The notes: generated by a model from the sequence alone, not told the origin. DNA of 64,000 bases from Acidimangrovimonas sediminis (GCF_002871005.1 NZ_PHSN01000018.1:62001-126000), one strand, 5' to 3'; shown: positions 27,386-38,239, numbered from the stretch's first letter. A program made the numbers and translations.

Positions 27386-27404
27386 TCCCGTGAAAGGGCC
27401 CGTC

Positions 27405-28568
27405 ATGGCTGTCATCACCACCGTCGCTGACCTCAAGCGCCTGCACCGCCGCCGGACGCCGAAGATGTTCTACGACTATTGCGAAAGCGGCAGCTACACC
27501 GAGCAGACCTTTCGCGACAATTCCGACGATTACGCGAAGATCCGGCTGCGCCAGAAGGTGGCGGTGGACATGTCGGGGCGCACCACCGCCTCGACCATGA
27601 TCGGGCGCGACGTCACGATGCCCGTGGCGCTGTCGCCCGTGGGGCTGTGCGGCATGCAATGCGCGGACGGCGAGATCAAGGCGGCCCGGGCGGCGGAACG
27701 CTTCGGTGTGCCCTTCACCTTGTCGACGATGTCGATCTGCTCGATCGAGGATGTCGCGGCGCACACGACCAAGCCGTTCTGGTTTCAGCTCTATGTCATG
27801 CGCGACTGGGATTTCGTCGAACGCATCCTGAACCGCGCCAAGGAGGCCGGCTGCGACGCGCTGGTGTTGACGCTCGATCTGCAGATCCTGGGACAGCGCC
27901 ACAAGGACCTCAAGAACGGCCTGTCGGCGCCGCCAAAATTCACCCTGCCGACGATGATCGACCTCGCCACCAAGTGGCGCTGGGGCATGGGCATGCTGGG
28001 CACCAAGCGGCGGTTCTTCGGCAACATCGTCGGGCATGCCAAGGGGGTCGGGGATACCTCGTCACTGGGCAGCTGGACGAACGAGCAGTTCGACCCCCAG
28101 CTCGACTGGTCCAAGATCGCGCGGATCCGCGACATGTGGGGCGGCAAGCTGATCCTCAAGGGCGTGCTGGACGAAGAGGATGCCAGGATCTGCGCCGATT
28201 TCGGGGCCGATGCCCTGATCGTGTCGAACCACGGCGGGCGCCAGCTTGACGGCGCGCTGTCGTCGATCCGCATGTTGCCGCGCATTCTGCGTGCGGTGGA
28301 CGACAAGATCGAGGTGCATGTCGACAGCGGCATCCGCACGGGCCAGGACGTGCTGAAGGCGCTGGCGCTCGGGGCGCACGGCACCTTCATCGGCCGCGCC
28401 TACCTGCACGGCCTGGGTGCGATGGGAGAGGCCGGCGTGACGAAGACGCTGGAGATCCTGCAAAAGGAGCTCGACGTCACCATGGCGCTCTGCGGAGAGC
28501 GCGACGTCAAGGCGCTGAGCCGCGAGAACCTTCTGGTCCCCGAGGATTTCGAGGGCCGCTGGGCCTGA
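27405..28568 (+). CDS. lldD: FMN-dependent L-lactate dehydrogenase
   Basis: The 387-aa FMN alpha-hydroxy-acid dehydrogenase has an N-terminal YDYCESGSYTEQTFR segment and WFQLYVMRDWDF. The active-site block SNHGGRQLDG supplies the catalytic His, and the phosphate-binding VHVDSGIRTGQDVLKALALG follows. Such membrane-associated enzymes oxidise L-lactate to pyruvate and pass electrons to the quinone pool. Related (S)-mandelate or glycolate oxidases share the fold, so substrate is by best family match. The start ATG 27405 lies after a palindromic operator. Confidence 0.88.
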   Translation: MAVITTVADLKRLHRRRTPKMFYDYCESGSYTEQTFRDNSDDYAKIRLRQKVAVDMSGRTTASTMIGRDVTMPVALSPVGLCGMQCADGEIKAARAAERFGVPFTLSTMSICSIEDVAAHTTKPFWFQLYVMRDWDFVERILNRAKEAGCDALVLTLDLQILGQRHKDLKNGLSAPPKFTLPTMIDLATKWRWGMGMLGTKRRFFGNIVGHAKGVGDTSSLGSWTNEQFDPQLDWSKIARIRDMWGGKLILKGVLDEEDARICADFGADALIVSNHGGRQLDGALSSIRMLPRILRAVDDKIEVHVDSGIRTGQDVLKALALGAHGTFIGRAYLHGLGAMGEAGVTKTLEILQKELDVTMALCGERDVKALSRENLLVPEDFEGRWA

Positions 28569-28641
28569 CCGGGCGGCGAAAGCGGCTGACCCCGCGCCCG
28601 GGCGCGTCGCCGGGCGGGAGGTGGTGGCCGCAACTGGGCGC

Positions 28642-29865
28642 TCACGGCGAATCGTTGGGGATGCCGGTTTCGGCGATCTCGGTTTCGGCGATCTCGGTCT
28701 CGACAATGCCGGGGCCGATGTAGGTGGCCCGCGGCCGCAGGAGCGAGCCCGAGGTGATCTGTTCGATCGCATGTGCCATCCAGCCGGCGGAGCGTGCGAT
28801 CGCAAACAGCGCAAAGGCCGACCCTTCGGGCAGATCGCTGTGCGAGGCGAGGGCGGCCAGCGCCACGTCGATCGTCGGCTCCAGCGCCGCCACCGACCGG
28901 ACATGCGCGATCAGCGCCGCGATCTCGGGCGGCGGGTCAAAGCGGGATAGCAATTCCGCCGCGCGGGGGTCGCCCTCGGGGTACAGCTTGTGGCCAAAGC
29001 CAGGCAGGGGGGCCGCGGTCGCGCTCCACCTGCGCAGCGCGGCCTCGGGGCCGATCCGCTGCGCATCCTCGACCAGGGCCTGCACCCGCACCGTCGCGTC
29101 GCCATGAAGCGGCCCTGATAGCGCCGCGAACCCCGCCACTGCCGCCGCCCCGAGCGATGCCCCGGTAGAGGCGGTCACCCGTGCAGCGAAGGCCGAGCTG
29201 GTAAGTTCCTGATCCGCCAGCTGCACCAGCGTGCGGCGCAGAAGATCGGCCGCCTCGGGCCGGCCCCAGGCCTGCGCGAGCGCGTCGTGCATCGGCAGCG
29301 CAGGGTCGAGCCCGGGCACGAGGTTGGCGGCGAGTGTGCCCACCAGCGCTGCCGCCTCGCGCAGCATCGCCGCCGGTGACAGCGTGTGGGCCGGCATGCC
29401 CGACGCGGCGCGCAGCCCCAGCGCGATATAGGCGCGGTGCCGCGGGCCTGGCGCCGGCTCGGCGATGGCGATGGCGCTGTCGCCGGGGGGCTGTTCCGCC
29501 CCGAAATCCGGCGGCGCGGGGCTTTCCCACAGAAGGGCCGCCGCTTCCTCGAAATTCGCGTGGCGCGACATCAAAACGGCATCCTCGCCCCGGTAGTACA
29601 GCCGCCCGTGCACGATTGTGGAAATCCGCGTCTCGATGATCGGTTCGCCCCAGGCCATGGTGCTGGAGGCGATGCGCTGGCGCGCGCGGCCGGTGTCGCG
29701 GCGTGCCAGAAGCTCGGCGATATCCTCGCCGCGGTAGAGGTTGCGGCGCGTGCCGTCCGACGCCGGGCGCACGCCGATGAGCTTGCGGCTGACATAGGCA
29801 TACAGCGTCTGCTGGCGGACCCCCAGCGCCTCGATCGCTTCCTCGCGTGTCATCCAGCCCTTCAT
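28642..29865 (-). CDS. citrate synthase-family protein with N-terminal MerR-type HTH
   Basis: The 407-aa product is a fusion. Residues about 4-60 form a MerR-like helix-turn-helix (MTREEAIEALGVRQQTLYAY, then DIAELLARRD), and from about 70 comes a citrate-synthase fold with catalytic His in GPLHGDA, His in LPGFGHKLYP and Asp in PTIDVALAAL. Such HTH-citrate synthases are known in alphaproteobacteria but mostly untested. The start ATG 29865 opens MKGWMTREEA; an upstream in-frame ATG overlaps the operator palindromes. The C-terminus ends in a pentapeptide repeat (ETEIA). Confidence 0.82.
   Translation of the reverse strand: MKGWMTREEAIEALGVRQQTLYAYVSRKLIGVRPASDGTRRNLYRGEDIAELLARRDTGRARQRIASSTMAWGEPIIETRISTIVHGRLYYRGEDAVLMSRHANFEEAAALLWESPAPPDFGAEQPPGDSAIAIAEPAPGPRHRAYIALGLRAASGMPAHTLSPAAMLREAAALVGTLAANLVPGLDPALPMHDALAQAWGRPEAADLLRRTLVQLADQELTSSAFAARVTASTGASLGAAAVAGFAALSGPLHGDATVRVQALVEDAQRIGPEAALRRWSATAAPLPGFGHKLYPEGDPRAAELLSRFDPPPEIAALIAHVRSVAALEPTIDVALAALASHSDLPEGSAFALFAIARSAGWMAHAIEQITSGSLLRPRATYIGPGIVETEIAETEIAETGIPNDSP
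28666..28704 (-). repeat. 15-bp coding repeat at the 3' end of the HTH-citrate synthase gene
   Basis: GGTTTCGGCGATCTC occurs twice in tandem (28666-28680, 28681-28695) with a partial third copy. It encodes the ETEIAETEIA tail. Such repeats can change copy number by slippage without shifting frame. Confidence 0.6.
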
Positions 29866-29887
29866 GGCGATCCTGACCGATCTATAG

Positions 29888-29920
29888 TTGATTGCATCAA
29901 TCAATATTGACGCAATATTG
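29888..29920. promoter_or_regulatory. palindrome array upstream of the HTH-citrate synthase
   Basis: TTGATTG-CAT-CAATCAA (29888-29904) is a perfect 17-bp palindrome. It overlaps CAATATTG-ACG-CAATATTG (29902-29920), two copies of the self-complementary octamer CAATATTG. The array sits just upstream of the HTH-citrate synthase start and 184 bp from the divergent MFS gene. The HTH-bearing enzyme itself is a candidate binder. Confidence 0.6.
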
Positions 29921-30103
29921 CCCAGGCATCAAGTTTTCATCCGAGCATCGAGGAGGAGTTCGATGTCTCGCCTTCGCGGCCCCGCCGGCAGGTGCGCCGC
30001 CTTTTGACGAGGCCGCCGCGCCACCCCTCGGGCCCCCCGCTCGCCGGGGCAGTCAGGGCAGGCGGGGCAACCGGGGCTTCGCGCGCTATTCAGGGAGGAA
30101 AGC

Positions 30104-31480
30104 ATGACGATCGAGACGCATGACGCGGGCCACGGCACCGCGACGGTCAGCGGCAAAAGCCGCCCCGCCACAAGCCGGGCCCGGCACTACGTTCTGGCAT
30201 TGATACTGCTGGTCGCGACCGTCGCCTATGCCGACCGTTCGATCCTCTCGATTGCGGCGCCGGGCATCAAGAAGGAGTTCGGGCTGAGCGCGGTCCAGCT
30301 TGGCTACGTGCTGTCGGCGTTCAGCTGGGCCTATGTCGTCAGCCAGATCCCCGGCGGGCTGCTGCTGGACCGGTTCGGGACCAAGAGGGTCTATGGATCC
30401 TCGCTGATCCTGTGGTCGCTGGCGACCATCGCCGTGGGCTTCGTCGGCGGCATCACCAGCGATCTGACGATGGCGATCGGCCTTCTGTTCCTGCTGCGCT
30501 TTCTGCTGGGCGCGATCGAGGCGCCCAGCTTTCCGGCCAATGCGCGCGTCGTCGTGACCTGGTTCCCCGAGCAGGAGCGCGGGCTTGCCACCGCGCTCTT
30601 CGCCTCGGCCTCGTATTTCGCGGTGGCGATCTTCTCGCCCTTCGCCGGCTGGCTCGATTCGCTGGCGGGCTGGCCCGCGCCGTTCTTCGCGCTTGGCGCG
30701 ATCGGGTTGGTCTGTGCGGTGGTCTGGATCTTCTACATGCGCCCGCCGACGGATCACCCCGGCGTCTCGAAGGCCGAGCTTGAGCGCATGGTTGCGGGCG
30801 GCGCCATGGTCGACATCGACAACCGCAGAGGCCTGTCGAAGCCGCGCCCGTTCTCCTGGCCGCTGCTGGGCAAGCTGTTGTCGAGCCGGATGCTGTGGTG
30901 CGCCTATATCGGCCAGTATTGCGGCATCGCGCTGAGCTATTTCTTCATCACCTGGTTCCCGATCTACCTGGTGCAATCGCGCGGCATGAACGTGATGGAG
31001 GCGGGCTTTTCCACCGTGCTGCCGGCGCTGGCGGGGTTCCTGGGCGGCGTTACGGGCGGCGCCGTTTCCGACGCGCTGATCCGCCACGGGTGGAGCGTGT
31101 CGCGGGCGCGCAAGACGCCCTACGTCGTGGGCATGCTGGTGGGGTGCTGCCTGGTGCTGGCGGCCTTCACCTCCAGCAACGTGCTGGTCGTGGCGCTGAT
31201 GACGCTGGCCTTCTTCGGAAAGGGCGTGGCGGTCGGCGCGGGCACCTGGGCCGTGGTCAGCGACACCGCGCCGAAGGAGGCGGTGGGCCTTGCGGGCGCA
31301 GTGTTCAACTGCATCGGCAACGTCGGCGGGATCATCACGCCGATCGCCTTCGGCTATATCGTCCAGGCGACAGGGGGCTATACCGTGGGCCTCTACTTCG
31401 TCGCCGCGCACTGCCTTCTGGCCGCGATCGTCTATCTCTTCGTGATGGGTGACATCACCCGCGTGCCGTCCCAAGCCTGA
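30104..31480 (+). CDS. MFS transporter, sugar-acid/anion:cation symporter type
   Basis: The 458-aa protein has twelve predicted helices and the MFS loop-2/3 motif DRFGTKRVYG. N-terminal features (YADRSILSIAAPGIKKEFGLS, AFSWAYVVSQIPGG) are typical of the anion:cation symporter family that carries galactonate, glucarate or tartrate. The ribosome site (GGGAGGAAAGC) is strong. It is divergent from the HTH-citrate synthase and followed 37 bp later by a 2-hydroxyacid dehydrogenase, suggesting uptake and oxidation of a hydroxy acid. Substrate not determined. Confidence 0.88.
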   Translation: MTIETHDAGHGTATVSGKSRPATSRARHYVLALILLVATVAYADRSILSIAAPGIKKEFGLSAVQLGYVLSAFSWAYVVSQIPGGLLLDRFGTKRVYGSSLILWSLATIAVGFVGGITSDLTMAIGLLFLLRFLLGAIEAPSFPANARVVVTWFPEQERGLATALFASASYFAVAIFSPFAGWLDSLAGWPAPFFALGAIGLVCAVVWIFYMRPPTDHPGVSKAELERMVAGGAMVDIDNRRGLSKPRPFSWPLLGKLLSSRMLWCAYIGQYCGIALSYFFITWFPIYLVQSRGMNVMEAGFSTVLPALAGFLGGVTGGAVSDALIRHGWSVSRARKTPYVVGMLVGCCLVLAAFTSSNVLVVALMTLAFFGKGVAVGAGTWAVVSDTAPKEAVGLAGAVFNCIGNVGGIITPIAFGYIVQATGGYTVGLYFVAAHCLLAAIVYLFVMGDITRVPSQA

Positions 31481-31517
31481 GCGCCTGCCGCGCCGGGTGA
31501 CTACCAAGGAGATCCCC

Positions 31518-32492
31518 ATGCAAGACAGACCCAAGATCCTGAACGCGGCGGTGCTGCCCGACACGACCGTGGCGGAGCTGGGTCGGCTGTTCGACCGGCT
31601 GGACCTGCCCAAGGATCCCGAGGCGGCGCGTGCCTTTCTCCAGGCCCGGGGCAAGGGCGTGCGGGGGGTCGCGCTGCGCAAGACCCGGATCGACGCGGCC
31701 TTCCTCGACCTCATCCCGGATGTCGAGATCATCTCGAGCTACAGCGCGGGCCTCGACAATGTCGACGTGGCCGAGGTCGCGGCACGGGGGATCGCGCTGA
31801 AGAACACGTCGCACATCCTGGCGGAGGACGTGGCCAACACCGCGCTCGGTCTCGCGCTGGCGGTGACGCGGGATCTGACCGGGGCAGACCGCTACGTCCG
31901 CGGCGGGCGCTGGCCCGAAGGCGGGCATTACCCGCTGGGCCGCTCGGTCAGCCACATGCGGGTGGGGATCGTCGCCCTCGGGTCGATCGGGGCGGCGGTG
32001 GCGCGACGGCTGGCCGCCCTCGGCAGCGAGGTGGTCTATTACGGGCCGCGCCGCAAGCCGGTGGCACTTCCCTATTACGACGACCTGGTCAGGATGGCGG
32101 CCGATTGCGACATGCTGATCCTGACCTGTCCGCTGTCCGAGGCGACGCATCACCTTGTCGACGGGCGGGTGCTGCGGGCGCTGGGGCCGCGTGGCTATCT
32201 CGTCAATATCGCCCGCGGGCCGGTGGTGGACGAGGCGGCGCTGATCGACGTGCTTGCCGGGCCGGGCCTTGCCGGGGCCGCGCTCGACGTGTTCGAGCAT
32301 GAGCCGGAGGTGCCGCAGGCGCTTCGCGACGATCCGCGACTGGTGCTGACGCCGCATATCGGTTCGGCCACCGAGGAGACGCGGCAGGGGATGGCGGATT
32401 TCGTCGTCGACAGCCTCGCCGCGCATTTCGACCTGAACGCCCCCGAACGCAAGGCCCGCATGGCCAGACCCGCCAGCGCCGCGGCGGGCTGA
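31518..32492 (+). CDS. D-isomer-specific 2-hydroxyacid dehydrogenase
   Basis: The 324-aa NAD(P)-dependent dehydrogenase has the Rossmann block RVGIVALGSIGAAVARRL, an NIARGPVVDEAAL strand and the catalytic His in LTPHIGSATEET. Related enzymes are glyoxylate/hydroxypyruvate and D-lactate dehydrogenases; the substrate is not fixed. The start ATG 31518 has ribosome site AAGGAG. It follows the MFS transporter and ends against a GC hairpin before the convergent aldehyde dehydrogenase. Confidence 0.87.
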   Translation: MQDRPKILNAAVLPDTTVAELGRLFDRLDLPKDPEAARAFLQARGKGVRGVALRKTRIDAAFLDLIPDVEIISSYSAGLDNVDVAEVAARGIALKNTSHILAEDVANTALGLALAVTRDLTGADRYVRGGRWPEGGHYPLGRSVSHMRVGIVALGSIGAAVARRLAALGSEVVYYGPRRKPVALPYYDDLVRMAADCDMLILTCPLSEATHHLVDGRVLRALGPRGYLVNIARGPVVDEAALIDVLAGPGLAGAALDVFEHEPEVPQALRDDPRLVLTPHIGSATEETRQGMADFVVDSLAAHFDLNAPERKARMARPASAAAG

Positions 32493-32551
32493 GTTCCCCG
32501 GGGCGACCCCGGCACGTCCGCCCCCTCGCCGTTCTGTCGGACGAATGAAAG

Positions 32552-32575
32552 GGGCCGCCCCGGTGGGGGCGGCCC
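32552..32575. terminator. bidirectional terminator hairpin
   Basis: GGGCCGCCCC (32552-32561) and GGGGCGGCCC (32566-32575) form a perfect 10-bp stem with loop GGTG between two convergent genes. On the minus strand it is followed by TTTCATTC. It likely serves both sides. Confidence 0.65.
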
Positions 32576-32598
32576 GAACCTGTCGCGCAGTGGGATGG

Positions 32599-34113
32599 TC
32601 AGAGCGCGAGGTCGCCTTCCACCAGCGCCTTGGGCAGGTTCTGGTAGGAGACCGGCCGCAGGAAGCGGCGGATCGCCAGCGTGCCGACCGAGGTCGCGCC
32701 GAAGTTGGTGCTGGCCGGGTAGGGCCCGCCGTGGACCATGGAATCGACCACTTCCACACCGGTCGGGAAGCCATTCACCAGCAGCCGCCCGGCCTTGCGT
32801 TCCAGCACCGGCAGAAGTTTCCGGGCAAGGTCGGTGTCGCCGTCGTCCATGTGGATCGTCGTGGTCAGCTGCCCTTCGAAACCGCGGGCGAACCCGGGCA
32901 TGTCTTCGCCCGACCCGATCCGCACCACCAGCCCGAGGGGGCCGAAGACCTCCTCGCTCAGCGTGTGGTCCTCGAGGAAGGCCTCGGCCGCGACCTCGTA
33001 GAGGTTGGGTGACGCGGTCCGGCCCTCGCTCTCGGTCGTCATCACCGGGCGGACGGAGTTGCGGCTGTCAAACCGCGCCTTGCCGTCGCGATAGGCCTTG
33101 GCGATACCCTGGGTCAGCATGACCTGTGGGCCGGTGTTGCGCAGCGCGGTGGCGGTGGCCTCGACGAAGGCGTCGCCCTCGGCGCCTTCGGGCACCACGG
33201 CGATACCGGGGTTGGTGCAGAACTGCCCCGCACCCATCGCCAGCGACGCGGCCCAGCCGGCGCCCAGCTCATGCGCGCGGGCCTTGAGCGCCGCGGGCAG
33301 CAGGAACATAGGGTTGACCGAGCCCAGCTCGCCGAAGAACGGGATCGGCTCGGGCCGGGCGGCGCAAAGGTCGAACAGCGCGCGCCCACCGCCGAGCGAC
33401 CCGGTGAAGCCCACCGCCTTGATGAACGGGTGGGTCACCAGCGCCTCGCCGACCTTGCGGTTGCCGCCCTGTATCAGAGAGAAGACACCCGGGTGCAGCT
33501 TGCAGCGCCCAATCGCGGCATGGATCGCCTCGGCGATGATCTCGCCGGTGCCGGGGTGGGCAGAGTGACCCTTGACCACGACCGGGCAACCCGCCGCCAG
33601 AGCTGCCGCGGTGTCGCCGCCGGCGGTGGAGAAGGCGAGCGGGAAGTTGGAGGCGCCGAACACCGCGACCGGGCCGATCGGGCGTTCCATCATGCGGATC
33701 TCGGGGCGCGGCGGGGTGCGGTCGGTCAGCGCGCCGTCGGTGCGCCGGTCAAGGTACTTGCCGTCGCGGATGTGCTGGGCGAACAGGCGCAGCTGGCCGC
33801 AGGTGCGGCCGCGCTCGCCCTCCAGCCGGCCCTTGGGCAGGCCGCTTTCCGAGGTGCCGATCGCGGTCACATCGTCACCGCGCGCCTCGATCTCGTCGGC
33901 GATCGTCTCGAGGAAGATCGCGCGCTCCTCGCGGCTGGTATAACCGTAGGTCCAGAAGGCCTCTTCGGCGGCGGTGGCGGCTTGGGCCACCAGCTCGGGC
34001 GTGCCGACCGAGAACGGATGGGCCGTGCCCTCCGCAGGGTCCGAAATGAAGGTGGTTTCGCTGGCAACCCACTTGCCGGCGATCAGGTGTTTTCCGTGGG
34101 GGGTGAAGGTCAT
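32599..34113 (-). CDS. aldehyde dehydrogenase, alpha-ketoglutarate-semialdehyde type
   Basis: The 504-aa aldehyde dehydrogenase has VFGASNFPLAFSTAGGDT, the FTGSLGGGRALF turn, the catalytic Glu in FFGELGSVNP and the nucleophile Cys in AGQFCTNPG. The FGELGSVNP plus GQFCTNPG pattern marks the group oxidising 2,5-dioxopentanoate (alpha-ketoglutarate semialdehyde) in non-phosphorylative pentonate breakdown. It is the last gene of the minus-strand operon with IlvD/Edd and the RraA-like gene. The reaction feeds the TCA cycle. Confidence 0.85.
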   Translation of the reverse strand: MTFTPHGKHLIAGKWVASETTFISDPAEGTAHPFSVGTPELVAQAATAAEEAFWTYGYTSREERAIFLETIADEIEARGDDVTAIGTSESGLPKGRLEGERGRTCGQLRLFAQHIRDGKYLDRRTDGALTDRTPPRPEIRMMERPIGPVAVFGASNFPLAFSTAGGDTAAALAAGCPVVVKGHSAHPGTGEIIAEAIHAAIGRCKLHPGVFSLIQGGNRKVGEALVTHPFIKAVGFTGSLGGGRALFDLCAARPEPIPFFGELGSVNPMFLLPAALKARAHELGAGWAASLAMGAGQFCTNPGIAVVPEGAEGDAFVEATATALRNTGPQVMLTQGIAKAYRDGKARFDSRNSVRPVMTTESEGRTASPNLYEVAAEAFLEDHTLSEEVFGPLGLVVRIGSGEDMPGFARGFEGQLTTTIHMDDGDTDLARKLLPVLERKAGRLLVNGFPTGVEVVDSMVHGGPYPASTNFGATSVGTLAIRRFLRPVSYQNLPKALVEGDLAL

Positions 34114-34180
34114 AGTTCCAGCTCCTTTAAGGGGGGACGGAGAGGGGGGGGCACGGAGGCGCCCGCCGTCGCGTCAGCGC

Positions 34181-34906
34181 CTAGCGGTTGTTGGCCTTGC
34201 GCCAGGCTTCATACTTGTCGAGGTTCTCCTGCCTGGTCGGTGGGTAGAGGCCGATGATCGTGGCGCCCTCGGCGACCTGCTCGATCACGAAATCCTCGTA
34301 GCTTTCCATGCCGGTGCATTCATCGGCCAGCTCGTCGGCGAGATGCGCGGGCACCACGATCACGCCGTCGCCATCGCCCACGATCACGTCGCCCGGAAAC
34401 ACCGCGGCATCACCGCAGGCGATCGGGCCGTTGATCTCGATCGCCTCATGCAGCGTCAGGTTGGTGGGCGCCGAGGGGCGCTGAAAATACGCGGGCATGC
34501 CGATGGCGGCGATCCCCGCCGCGTCGCGAAAACCGCCGTCCGTCACCACGCCGGCGCCGCCACGCTTGGCCAGCCGCTGGATCAGGATCGACCCGGCCGA
34601 AGCTGCGCGCGCATCCTTGCGGGCATCCATCACCATGACATGGCCGGGGGGGCATTGTTCCATCGCCACGCGCTGCGGATGCTCGGGGTTGCGGAACACC
34701 TCGATCTGGTTGCGGTCCTCGCGCGCGGGGATGTAGCGCAGGGTGAAGGCCTGGCCCACCATGTTCTCGGTCACCGGCGCCACGGGGACGGAGCCCTGGA
34801 TCACCTGGTTGCGCAGCCCGCGCTTGAACATCGCGGTTGCCAGCGACGCGGTGGAAACCTTCTTCAGCTTGTCGCGTGTGGCGTCGCTCATGACATAGTC
34901 GGACAT
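34181..34906 (-). CDS. RraA-like protein (HMG/CHA aldolase family)
   Basis: The 241-aa protein belongs to the RraA/DlpA family (GDVIVGDGDGVIVVPAHLA, GGAGVVTDGGFRDAAGIAAIGMPAYF). Family members are divalent-metal pyruvate aldolases or oxaloacetate decarboxylases; few are true RNase E inhibitors. Here it lies between a sugar-acid dehydratase and a semialdehyde dehydrogenase, where a 2-keto-3-deoxy-acid aldolase or dehydratase would be expected. A strong ribosome site (AGGAGAAAACG) precedes the ATG 34906. It is separated by 10 bp from the dehydratase gene. Confidence 0.83.
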   Translation of the reverse strand: MSDYVMSDATRDKLKKVSTASLATAMFKRGLRNQVIQGSVPVAPVTENMVGQAFTLRYIPAREDRNQIEVFRNPEHPQRVAMEQCPPGHVMVMDARKDARAASAGSILIQRLAKRGGAGVVTDGGFRDAAGIAAIGMPAYFQRPSAPTNLTLHEAIEINGPIACGDAAVFPGDVIVGDGDGVIVVPAHLADELADECTGMESYEDFVIEQVAEGATIIGLYPPTRQENLDKYEAWRKANNR

Positions 34907-34916
34907 CGTTTTCTCC

Positions 34917-36650
<1,734 letters not shown>

Positions 36651-36812
36651 CCTGTCATCCTTCGAAGGCAAAGCCTGTCCGTGCGGCCCGGTCCGCCACG
36701 GCCGGAGGGTCCCGCGGCGCGACCTCGTGTCGGGGCGGGGCCGGGCGGGGCCGCCGGCTTTGGGGTTTCCTTGCAGAAACGGTGGGGAGACCGCTGCCGC
36801 TTGGGCTAAACG

Positions 36813-36826
36813 ACTAATATATTAGT
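36813..36826. promoter_or_regulatory. palindromic operator for the sugar-acid operon
   Basis: ACTAATATATTAGT is a perfect 14-bp palindrome between the divergent IlvD/Edd operon and the GntR gene, the usual place for an autoregulated GntR operator. Its AT-rich sequence stands out locally. Confidence 0.65.
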
Positions 36827-36880
36827 TGGTGACTGACAAGGTTGCGTTAGAACAACTCATGCACTTTTGAGAGGATCAGG

Positions 36881-37591
36881 ATGCCGACGTCGCCGAACGC
36901 CCCCGACTATGGAATGCCCCCGCAACGGGGAGAGGGCCGCCGGATGCCGGTGTCGTTCATGATTCACAGGGCGCTGCGGGCGCAGATCGTCGACATGCAG
37001 CTGCGCCCGGGCGCAAGCTTGAACCGGCAGCAGATCGCCGACCACTACCGTGTCAGCCAGTCACCGGTACGCGACGCGTTCCTGCGGCTGGAGTCGGAGG
37101 GGCTGATCGACATTTTTCCGCAGTCGCGTACGCTGGTCGCGCCGATCGACATAGATCAGGCGCGCGAGACGCAGTTCCTGCGCCTGGGGCTGGAGCTGGA
37201 GGTCTGCCGCAGCCTCGCACGGCGTGGCGATGCCGGGGCGCTGGCAGAGGCGCGAAACATCTCCGCGCTTCAGAAGGTGGCGCTGGAACAAAACGACCTT
37301 AGCCGCTTCTCCCGCCTCGACTGGGAGTTCCACCACGCGCTTTATGCCGCGGCGGGCTATCCCCAGCTGTGGGACATGATCTCGGCCAGGTCCGGTCACA
37401 TCGACCGGCTGCGCCAGCTCAACCTGCCGGACCCGGGCAAGCCGGCGGCCGTGCTCGATTACCACGAACGGATCCTGGAACGCATTGCGGCGGGGGATGA
37501 TGCAGGGTGCGAACGCGCGGTGCGCGAGCACCTGTCAGGCACGCTGGGCGCGGTCGAGGATATCCGCGACCGCCACCCCGAGTTCTTCTGA
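36881..37591 (+). CDS. GntR-family (FCD) transcriptional regulator
   Basis: The 236-aa regulator has a winged helix at about 25-95 (LNRQQIADHYRVSQSPVRDAF, then RLESEGLIDIFPQSRT) and a helical FCD effector domain with metal-binding His residues in WEFHHALYAAAG and HIDRLRQLNL. Its divergence from the sugar-acid dehydratase operon with an operator palindrome between them suggests it controls that operon in response to a sugar acid. Ribosome site GAGAGGATCAGG. Confidence 0.88.
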   Translation: MPTSPNAPDYGMPPQRGEGRRMPVSFMIHRALRAQIVDMQLRPGASLNRQQIADHYRVSQSPVRDAFLRLESEGLIDIFPQSRTLVAPIDIDQARETQFLRLGLELEVCRSLARRGDAGALAEARNISALQKVALEQNDLSRFSRLDWEFHHALYAAAGYPQLWDMISARSGHIDRLRQLNLPDPGKPAAVLDYHERILERIAAGDDAGCERAVREHLSGTLGAVEDIRDRHPEFF

Positions 37592-37797
37592 ACCACCGGG
37601 GCGGGTGGCAGGCATCCAGGGCGCCTCTTGTCGCATCTCGGGGGGGGCAGCCTTGCCCCATGGCCGCGGGCGATCCACATTCGGTGGAAGGCCCTGCGGA
37701 GATCCCTTCGCCGGGGCGGCAAAGGGACGTGAGGTCAATGGCGGTGCATGCGGCCCCGGGGTTTGGGCATCGGGGCCGCCGCGCCGCCGCGGGCGGA

Positions 37798-38124
37798 TCA
37801 GCTCTTGCCTTCGCCCGAGATCACGGCCGGCACCTGGTACGACCCGTTGGCATGCAGCCAGACGCCCGCGTTGCCGTTGGAGCGGGCCTTGGCGTCACCC
37901 GAAAGCGTGCCCATCGGCACGGTGTCGTTCTGGCCCGCAACCTCGGTGTAGGGCACGATGCCATCGCCGTCCGCCGGAACGTAGGGCCCGGTGTCGTGCT
38001 GTTTCGCAACCGTGATCACCTGAACCGGAGCAGCCGTCGGCCCCGTCAGGGTCGCGGCACCGGCAAGGGCCGGAGCCGTCAGCAGAAGGGCACAGGTAAG
38101 CGCGGCGATCTTAGAGCTATTCAT
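37798..38124 (-). CDS. small secreted protein, unknown function
   Basis: The 108-aa protein has a signal peptide (about 1-23, ending LAGAAT). The mature chain is rich in Gly, Asn and Asp, with a C-terminal segment KARSNGNAGVWLHANGSYQV. No family with a known function is recognised. The ribosome site (GAGGAAG) is good. Upstream, in the 490-bp gap, lies a TetR-like palindrome about 100 bp from its start. Confidence 0.6.
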   Translation of the reverse strand: MNSSKIAALTCALLLTAPALAGAATLTGPTAAPVQVITVAKQHDTGPYVPADGDGIVPYTEVAGQNDTVPMGTLSGDAKARSNGNAGVWLHANGSYQVPAVISGEGKS

Positions 38125-38224
38125 AACTTCCTCGTTCTTTGAAGACGCCGCCTTGCAAGTCGGGGGGAGCGGCGTCCCGTCATTTTGCGAGGCTCTCCCG
38201 AGGCCTCTCGGGCTGGATATATAG

Positions 38225-38239
38225 ACTGAACGGTTCAGT
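38225..38239. promoter_or_regulatory. TetR-type palindrome ACTGAACGGTTCAGT
   Basis: This exact 7+1+7 palindrome follows a TATATA stretch. Operators of the form ACTGA-C/A-GG-TCAGT are typical of TetR/AcrR repressors. No TetR gene lies in the window. Confidence 0.5.
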
